Source: Loktanella sp. IMCC34160 | GTDB taxonomy: Bacteria; Pseudomonadota; Alphaproteobacteria; Rhodobacterales; Rhodobacteraceae | Direction of reading: 5' to 3' | Length of the DNA: 64,000 nucleotides | Assembly: GCF_004145845.1 (NCBI RefSeq) | Contig: NZ_SELP01000008.1 | Span: forward strand, 1-64,000 | Shown: in pieces, positions 59,268 through 64,000 of the stretch | Layout of the letters: each line of letters starts with the position of its first letter | Position numbering within the stretch: position 1 is the stretch's first letter | The notes under the pieces: generated by a model | Told to the model about the DNA's origin: nothing | Databases searched by the model: none | Seen by the model: the letters and a program-made list of their open reading frames with translations, nothing else | Made by a program: the position numbers and the translations under genes

Positions 59268-59867
59268 ATGAAGATCATCGACACTTTGGATGCGCTGGAA
59301 ACCCTCTACGGCACGCCCTCGCAGCTATCCCTGACCAAGGTGGCGACCCGGCTGACACCGCTTTACCGCAAGTGGATAGACGCGTCGCGCTTTGTCGTCC
59401 TGACCACGGTCGGACCGGAGGGAACTGACGGCAGCCCGCGTGGCGACGATGGCGCCGTGGTGCGGATCGCAGATGACCAGACGATCCACCTGCCCGATTG
59501 GCAGGGAAACAACCGGCTGGATTCGCTGAAGAACATCGTGACCGATGGCCGCGTCAGCCTGATGTTCATGGTGCCAGGGTCCACAAACGTGGTCCGGGTC
59601 AATGGCACCGCCGTGATAACCGATGACCCGGAGATCACCGCATCCTTTGAGCGGAAGGGAATGCATCCGAAATCGGTCATCGTCGTGACCGTCGCGGAAA
59701 CCTATTTCCAATGTGCCAAGGCGGTCATGCGGTCGGGTCTTTGGACGCGGGACGACACAGCGGGCCTGCCAACCGCAGGACAATTTCTGAAGGAAATGGA
59801 AGCAAGTTTCGACGCCGACGGCTACGACGGCGCCTATCCTGAGTATGCCAAGACGAAGATGTGGTAG
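59268..59867 (+). CDS. PPOX-type FMN-dependent flavoprotein (MSMEG_1061-like)
   Basis: A 199-residue protein of the pyridoxamine 5'-phosphate oxidase split-barrel fold. YRKWIDASRFVVLTTVGPEG and DDQTIHLPDWQGNNRLDSLK are the FMN-binding blocks, followed by VSLMFMVPGSTNVVRVNGTA and SVIVVTVAETYFQCAKAVMR. This last block places it with the MSMEG_1061-type family. It probably binds FMN or a deazaflavin and reduces small molecules. It begins eight bases after plsC, so it may share the operon. The substrate is unknown. Confidence 0.87.
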   Translation: MKIIDTLDALETLYGTPSQLSLTKVATRLTPLYRKWIDASRFVVLTTVGPEGTDGSPRGDDGAVVRIADDQTIHLPDWQGNNRLDSLKNIVTDGRVSLMFMVPGSTNVVRVNGTAVITDDPEITASFERKGMHPKSVIVVTVAETYFQCAKAVMRSGLWTRDDTAGLPTAGQFLKEMEASFDADGYDGAYPEYAKTKMW

Positions 59868-59870
59868 GGG

Positions 59871-60830
59871 CTAGGCGGCCAGCCCCTTGGACCCCAGCCC
59901 AAGGTATTTCTTGCGCCGGTCGTCGCGCAGTTCCTTGCCCTTCATTTTCGACAGGTCCCTCAGCAGATCACGGATCGCGCCGCCCACGGATTTGATCGCC
60001 GCATCCTTGTCACGATGCGCCCCCCCCAGCGGTTCGGGGATGATCTTGTCGCAGATGTCCAGCTCGTTCAGATCCTGCGCGGTCAGGCGCAGCGCCTCGG
60101 CGGCCTCGCGCATCTTTTCGGCGTCTTTCCACAGGATCGAGGCGCAGCCTTCGGGCGAGATAACGGAATAGATGGAATGTTCCAGCATCGCGAGACGGTT
60201 CGCGGTGGCAAAGGCCACGGCCCCGCCCGATCCGCCTTCGCCGATCACGACGCTGATCAGCGGAACCTTCACATTCAGACAGGTTTCGGTGGACCGCGCG
60301 ATGGCCTCGGACTGGCCGCGTTCTTCCGCGCCCTTTCCGGGATAGGCGCCGGGAGTGTCGACCAGCGTAATGATCGGCACGCCGAACCGGTCGGCCAGTT
60401 CCATCAGCCGGATCGACTTGCGATAGCCTTCGGGCCGGGCCATGCCGAAATTCCGTTCGATCCGGCTTTTGGTATCGTTGCCCTTTTCATGTCCGATCAC
60501 CATCACCGGTTTGCCGTCGAACCGGGCGAGCCCACCCATCACGGCATGGTCATCGGCAAAGTTCCGGTCGCCGGCCAGCGGTGTGTATTCGGTGAACAGC
60601 GCCTCGATATAGTCCTTGCAATGGGGACGGTCGGGGTGCCGCGCCACCTGACATTTGCGCCAGGGCGTCAGGGTCCGATAGAGATCCTTGAGAAGATCGC
60701 TCGCTTTCTTGTCCAGCGCGGCGGCTTCTTTCTCGACATCCATCTCAGGGTTCGACCGGGCCATGGCCCGCAGTTCCTCGGCCTTGCCTTCGATCTCGGC
60801 GAGGGGTTTTTCGAACTCGAGGTAATTCAT
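59871..60830 (-). CDS. accA: Acetyl-CoA carboxylase carboxyltransferase subunit alpha
   Basis: A 319-residue enzyme starting [20 protein letters not shown]. Typical AccA blocks are [60 protein letters not shown] and [14 protein letters not shown]. With AccD it transfers CO2 from carboxybiotin to acetyl-CoA, the first step of fatty-acid synthesis. Start at 60830; the extension to 60893 is not part of the family. It converges on the PPOX gene with a 3-bp gap and has its own upstream region. Confidence 0.95.
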   Translation of the reverse strand: MNYLEFEKPLAEIEGKAEELRAMARSNPEMDVEKEAAALDKKASDLLKDLYRTLTPWRKCQVARHPDRPHCKDYIEALFTEYTPLAGDRNFADDHAVMGGLARFDGKPVMVIGHEKGNDTKSRIERNFGMARPEGYRKSIRLMELADRFGVPIITLVDTPGAYPGKGAEERGQSEAIARSTETCLNVKVPLISVVIGEGGSGGAVAFATANRLAMLEHSIYSVISPEGCASILWKDAEKMREAAEALRLTAQDLNELDICDKIIPEPLGGAHRDKDAAIKSVGGAIRDLLRDLSKMKGKELRDDRRKKYLGLGSKGLAA

Positions 60831-60978
60831 CACGGATCTCCGAACGGTTTCAGCCGATATAAGGGCGAGCGGGGGCGCAATGCAACTCGACAAGCGGGGG
60901 AAAGCCGGGCGGGTTTCAACAGTTGCCGGTTGTCCGGCCTTGGGGCAAGGTGGTTGGAAGCGACAAGGAGTATTTCAG

Positions 60979-61653
60979 ATGCGTATTCACACATTGGTTT
61001 TTTGCGGGGTCATGGCTGGCTTCGCCGCCACGGGCGCGCAGGCCCAATCCATTGATTTCGGGGATGACGCGAGTCGCTGGTCCAACGACGGAGAATGCGA
61101 CGATCCCCGGTTCGAGGGGCCGGGCATGACCAACACCCCGCTTCTGGACGCTGACATTGGCCATGACGCGACCGATTGCCGGGCTGCATTCGAGGCCGGG
61201 CGCCTGAGCCTGCGCGGCGGGCAAGCGCCATCGACCGGCGGCAAGGGGCAGCCCGCCCCGGCGGCTCAGATTGTTGGCGGAATCAATTTTGGTGACGATA
61301 GCGGCGAGTGGAGCCGGGATGGCGAATGCGACGACCGCCGGTTCTTTGGCAGCGGTATGGCCAGCGGGTTCAGCTGGGACCATGTTGGCCGCGATGCAAG
61401 CGACTGTGTCGCCGCGTTCCAATCGGGGACCGTGCGGATGTGGGACTACACCGAGGCCCGCGCCGCGACCCAATGTTCGGCGATCCAGTTCGGGGACGAC
61501 AGCGGCAGCTATCCCAATGACTATGAATGCGACGATATCCGGTTCGAAGGGCCGGGCGCGGCCATGGGCATGAGCATTGAAAACATGGGCGGAGACGCGA
61601 GCGACTGTAGCCGCCTGTGTGACTACGGCGTCGTCTTCCTGCGGGACTACTGA
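60979..61653 (+). CDS. Secreted protein with three FGDD...ECDD repeats
   Basis: A 224-residue protein with a Sec signal peptide (MRIHTLVFCGVMAGFAATGA, cleavage near AQA). Three repeats of about 45-60 residues follow, each with FGDD-x-S-x-W-x-x-DGECDD-x-RF, then GM or AAMGM, then about 10 residues and D-A-[ST]-D-C. The paired Cys and Asp-rich loops suggest disulfide-stabilised, possibly Ca-binding units. An AAGGAG site lies upstream. I recall the motif in other Rhodobacteraceae envelope proteins, sometimes fused to proteases. Function unknown. Confidence 0.75.
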   Translation: MRIHTLVFCGVMAGFAATGAQAQSIDFGDDASRWSNDGECDDPRFEGPGMTNTPLLDADIGHDATDCRAAFEAGRLSLRGGQAPSTGGKGQPAPAAQIVGGINFGDDSGEWSRDGECDDRRFFGSGMASGFSWDHVGRDASDCVAAFQSGTVRMWDYTEARAATQCSAIQFGDDSGSYPNDYECDDIRFEGPGAAMGMSIENMGGDASDCSRLCDYGVVFLRDY

Positions 61654-61658
61654 CCCTG

Positions 61659-62123
61659 ATGAACCTGCCCTGGGTCGAAAGGGACATGTCGGAACGGCAA
61701 TTGGCAGGGGTCCTGCACAGGGGCCCCTACAACCAGATTGGACCGGCGTTCGGCAGGCTGCACGAGGCCCTCGCCGGTGCCGGCCAGTTGCAGGCATCGG
61801 GGGCTTGGCTGGGGGTCTATCTGGATGATCTTGCCACCACCGCCCCGGCGGACCTGCGCAGCTATGCCGCCTGCGAGTTTCCAGCACATCAGCCGGTCCC
61901 AGATGGGATGGAGCGCGTCACACTGCCAGCCTGCCGGGCCGCGATCTTCGTGCACGAAGGGCTCTATGAGGGCCTGCCGTCCTTTTGGGAGGGGGTGACC
62001 GCGACGATCCGGGATCAAGCGATCCCGGTCGGCACTGGTCCCTGCTGGGAAGCCTACCTGAACGATCCCACCAACACCGCGCCCGAAGACCTGCGGACCG
62101 AGGTGGGGATGCCGCTAGCCTAG
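61659..62123 (+). CDS. GyrI-like small-molecule-binding domain protein
   Basis: A 154-residue stand-alone GyrI-like (AraC effector-binding) domain: ERQLAGVLHRGPYNQIGPAF, then LGVYLDDLATTAPADLRSYA, and a closing GPCWEAYLNDPTNTAPEDLR. The duplicated D-D/P-x-T-A-P-x-D-L-R motif is diagnostic. Relatives bind drugs or inhibit gyrase; some hydrolyse cyclopropanes. It starts five bases after the repeat-protein stop, so the two may be co-transcribed. It overlaps the end of the convergent mcl1 gene by four bases. Confidence 0.85.
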   Translation: MNLPWVERDMSERQLAGVLHRGPYNQIGPAFGRLHEALAGAGQLQASGAWLGVYLDDLATTAPADLRSYAACEFPAHQPVPDGMERVTLPACRAAIFVHEGLYEGLPSFWEGVTATIRDQAIPVGTGPCWEAYLNDPTNTAPEDLRTEVGMPLA

Positions 62124-63076
62124 CCCGCGATCATTTCAGACTGACGGACGATCACCTCGGCCTGCTTGATGCTGGCGATATCGACAAGACGGCCCTTGTA
62201 GACGGTCGCGCCTTCGCCGCGCGCCTTGGCCTCTTCCATGGCTTTCAGGATTTCGCGTGCTTCGGTCACGGCGTCTTCGGAGGGGGTGAAAACCTCGTTC
62301 GCAAGGGCGACCTGTTTGGGGTGGATGGCCCATTTGCCGACCATGCCCAGAGTTGCGGACCGGCGGGCCTGCGCCCGGTATCCTTCATCGTCCGAGAAAT
62401 CGCCGAACGGCCCATCGACGGGCAGCACCCCGTGGGTCCGGCAGGCCGCGACGATGGCCGTCTGTGCCCAGTGCCACGGGTCGGAATAATGCCGGGTATC
62501 GCCGTGCAGCATGTAGTAGTTGTCCTGCGTGCCACCGATCCCGGTGGTTTGCATCCCCATAGAGGCCGCGAAATCGGCGGCGCCAAGGCTCATCGCCTGA
62601 AGACGGGGGGACGCAGCGGCGATTTCTTCGACATGGGCGATACCGGCGGCAGATTCGATGATGACCTCGAAGGCGATCGGCTTGGTCCGGCCCGTTGCCC
62701 GTTCAACGGCCGTGGCCAGTGCATCGACTGCATAGATATCGGCGGCGCAGCCCACCTTGGGGATCATGATCTGGTCGATCCGGTCGCTGGCGTTTTCCAG
62801 AAGGTCCACCACATCCCGATACCAATAGGGGGTATCCAGCCCATTGATCCGCACCGACAGATGCTTGGTGCCCCAGTCGATATCACCGATCGCCTCGATG
62901 ATGTTCTTTCGGGCCTGCCCCTTGTCGTCGGGGGCGACTGAATCCTCAAGGTCCAGGTTGATCACGTCCGCCGCGCTGGCGGCCATCTTTTCGAAAATGG
63001 CGGGGCGCGATCCCGGGCCGAACAATTGGCAGCGGTTCGGGCGGGCGACGGGAGAGGGCTGGATACGAAAGGACAT
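62120..63076 (-). CDS. mcl1: L-malyl-CoA/beta-methylmalyl-CoA lyase
   Basis: A 318-residue enzyme of the HpcH/citrate lyase beta family, very like Rhodobacter sphaeroides Mcl1 from memory. The N-terminus is RPNRCQLFGPGSRPAIFEKM, Mg ligands are in VINLDLEDSVAP and FEVIIESAAGI, and LGAADFAASMGMQTTGIGGT is near the middle. It cleaves beta-methylmalyl-CoA to glyoxylate and propionyl-CoA and malyl-CoA to acetyl-CoA and glyoxylate, central to the ethylmalonyl-CoA pathway. This points to acetate assimilation without isocitrate lyase. Divergent from dgcN across a palindrome-rich 281-bp region. Confidence 0.95.
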   Translation of the reverse strand: MSFRIQPSPVARPNRCQLFGPGSRPAIFEKMAASAADVINLDLEDSVAPDDKGQARKNIIEAIGDIDWGTKHLSVRINGLDTPYWYRDVVDLLENASDRIDQIMIPKVGCAADIYAVDALATAVERATGRTKPIAFEVIIESAAGIAHVEEIAAASPRLQAMSLGAADFAASMGMQTTGIGGTQDNYYMLHGDTRHYSDPWHWAQTAIVAACRTHGVLPVDGPFGDFSDDEGYRAQARRSATLGMVGKWAIHPKQVALANEVFTPSEDAVTEAREILKAMEEAKARGEGATVYKGRLVDIASIKQAEVIVRQSEMIAG

Positions 63077-63083
63077 CGGTGGC

Positions 63084-63276
63084 CTTGCAAGTTTGTTGCG
63101 TATTTATGTCGGTGTTTTGGTAGAATATTACGCTGCACTGCGCAAGACGCATTTTGCAGGTGCAGAAAGAGCTGGCGTTTCATCTGTTTCAAACGCAAAG
63201 CATTCGTTGAAACACCTGTGTTTCAGGGGAAAATTTTGCGTTAATCGGAAAAATGACGCTCATGTCATGGCGTCAT
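63084..63276. promoter_or_regulatory. Palindrome-rich divergent promoter region of mcl1 and dgcN
   Basis: An AT-rich stretch with several operator-like elements. TGAAACACCTGTGTTTCA (63208-63225) is a perfect 8-2-8 palindrome. ATGACGC-N10-GCGTCAT (63253-63276) is a perfect inverted repeat. A TTGC-N7-TTGC direct repeat (63085-63099) lies just upstream of the mcl1 start and resembles half-sites of ScfR-type regulators. Binding proteins are not known. Confidence 0.5.
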
Positions 63277-63357
63277 GCAGCAACTTTGGGCGAAATTAGA
63301 GATCAACTTGCAAAGCGGCCGTGGCACCTAGGGGTGTCCGCGCAAGGAGATGCTGCC

Positions 63358-64000
63358 ATGATCAAGACCCCCTACCTGTTGTTCCTCGGAGATGCCCCTG
63401 ACCAGCTTGCCGCCAAGGTGGCGCAAGGGATCAAGGACTGGCGCCCGGAAAATGCTGTTGGCCAGTTCCGGATGGAAGGCTGCGGGGCCGATCTGGGCCT
63501 GACCGACATGACCCTTGCCGAGGCGCAGGCCGCAGGTGCCAAGACGCTGGTAATCGGTGTCGCGAACCGCGGCGGCGTGATTTCGGCCGCGTGGAAGCAG
63601 GTCCTGCTCGAGGCGCTGTGCATGGGCTATGACATCGCGTCCGGCTTGCACAATCTTCTGAAGGATGAGGAAGACCTTGTGGCATGCGCCGCCGATCATG
63701 GCCGCACCCTGCACGATGTGCGCATCCCGTCGGTCAAATATCCCATCGCCAACGGCGTCAAGCGTAGCGGCAAGCGCTGTCTGGCCGTTGGCACCGATTG
63801 TTCCGTGGGCAAGATGTACACGGCGCTGGCGATGGACGCGGAAATGCGCGAACGCGGGATGAAATCCACCTTCCGCGCCACGGGTCAGACCGGCATCCTG
63901 ATCACCGGCGACGGCGTGCCGCTGGACGCGGTCATCGCGGATTTCATGGCAGGCTCCATCGAGTATCTGACGCCTGACAACGACGATGACCATTGGGACC
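63358..64000 (+). CDS. dgcN: D-amino-acid N-acetyltransferase DgcN (DUF1611), truncated by window end
   Basis: The frame is open from the ATG at 63358 (AAGGAG upstream) to the window edge, giving 214 residues of a protein expected to be about 330. DUF1611 features are MIKTPYLLFLGDAPDQLAAK, then GVANRGGVISAAWKQVLLEA, SGLHNLL, and the P-loop-like AVGTDCSVGKMYTALAMDAE with FRATGQTGILITGDGVPLDA. In marine alphaproteobacteria DgcN acetylates D-glutamate before DgcA epimerises it, so dgcA is expected just beyond the edge. Controlled from the divergent region with mcl1. Confidence 0.85.
   Translation, partial: MIKTPYLLFLGDAPDQLAAKVAQGIKDWRPENAVGQFRMEGCGADLGLTDMTLAEAQAAGAKTLVIGVANRGGVISAAWKQVLLEALCMGYDIASGLHNLLKDEEDLVACAADHGRTLHDVRIPSVKYPIANGVKRSGKRCLAVGTDCSVGKMYTALAMDAEMRERGMKSTFRATGQTGILITGDGVPLDAVIADFMAGSIEYLTPDNDDDHWD

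Overview
The window is high-GC DNA with dense, operon-packed genes and many ATGA or TGATG start/stop overlaps. It looks like a chromosomal segment of a marine Rhodobacteraceae (Roseobacter-type alphaproteobacterium). The inference rests on the malyl-CoA lyase (mcl1), the argH - small lipoprotein - DUF2834 - lysA - DUF4175 (TIGR02302) order, the zinc-ribbon/ftsE/ftsX/plsC block, the number of TRAP, TTT and sugar ABC importers, and a D-glutamate acetyltransferase (dgcN). No tRNA, rRNA, CRISPR array or intact insertion sequence was recognised.

Layout. (1) 1-5.6 kb: the end of etfA, a LacI regulator and a divergent CUT1 sugar ABC importer with an operator-like palindrome between them. (2) 5.6-9.4 kb: a Hint-domain protein and a tetR-reductase-GST operon. 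(3) 9.5-18.6 kb: an accessory block of poorly characterised genes. Its minus-strand run carries two transglutaminase-fold proteins, a secreted Cys-repeat protein, two paralogous small proteins, a zinc-finger protein and several small ORFs. Around it lie an OmpA lipoprotein, DUF3309, a Crp/Fnr regulator and a tiny basic protein. (4) 18.7-31.7 kb: an EamA exporter, then a tricarboxylate locus: tcuR-tcuA-tcuB, an AbrB-type permease, a prpF-like isomerase, a TctA-TctB fusion, tctC and the tctDE two-component system. (5) 31.9-37.1 kb: a GlxA-type regulator divergent from a double-length CaiB CoA-transferase and a dimethylformamidase large-subunit homologue.

(6) 37.6-47.1 kb: a TRAP importer with a hydroxyacid oxidase, facing an opposite-strand operon (dehydrogenase, RraA/aldolase, dgoK, dgoA, SDR, cupin) and a GntR regulator. 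A shared TCTGATAT element upstream of both operons suggests one regulon for a sugar acid degraded through 2-keto-3-deoxy-6-phosphogalactonate. (7) 47.1-64 kb: core functions: NlpC/P60 peptidase, M17 aminopeptidase, TlpA thioredoxin, argH, LptM-like lipoprotein, lysA, DUF4175 protein with a probable CTG start, zinc-ribbon protein, ftsEX, plsC, PPOX flavoprotein, accA, a repeat protein, GyrI-like protein, mcl1 and the truncated dgcN.

Recurring architecture: each of the three solute-binding-protein genes is followed by a GC-rich stem-loop before the permease gene, which should raise binding-protein expression relative to permease. Several real genes are too short for routine ORF cut-offs (18437-18568, 24157-24318, 51381-51482, 11304-11441). 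All function calls come from reading the translations by eye; no database search was possible.
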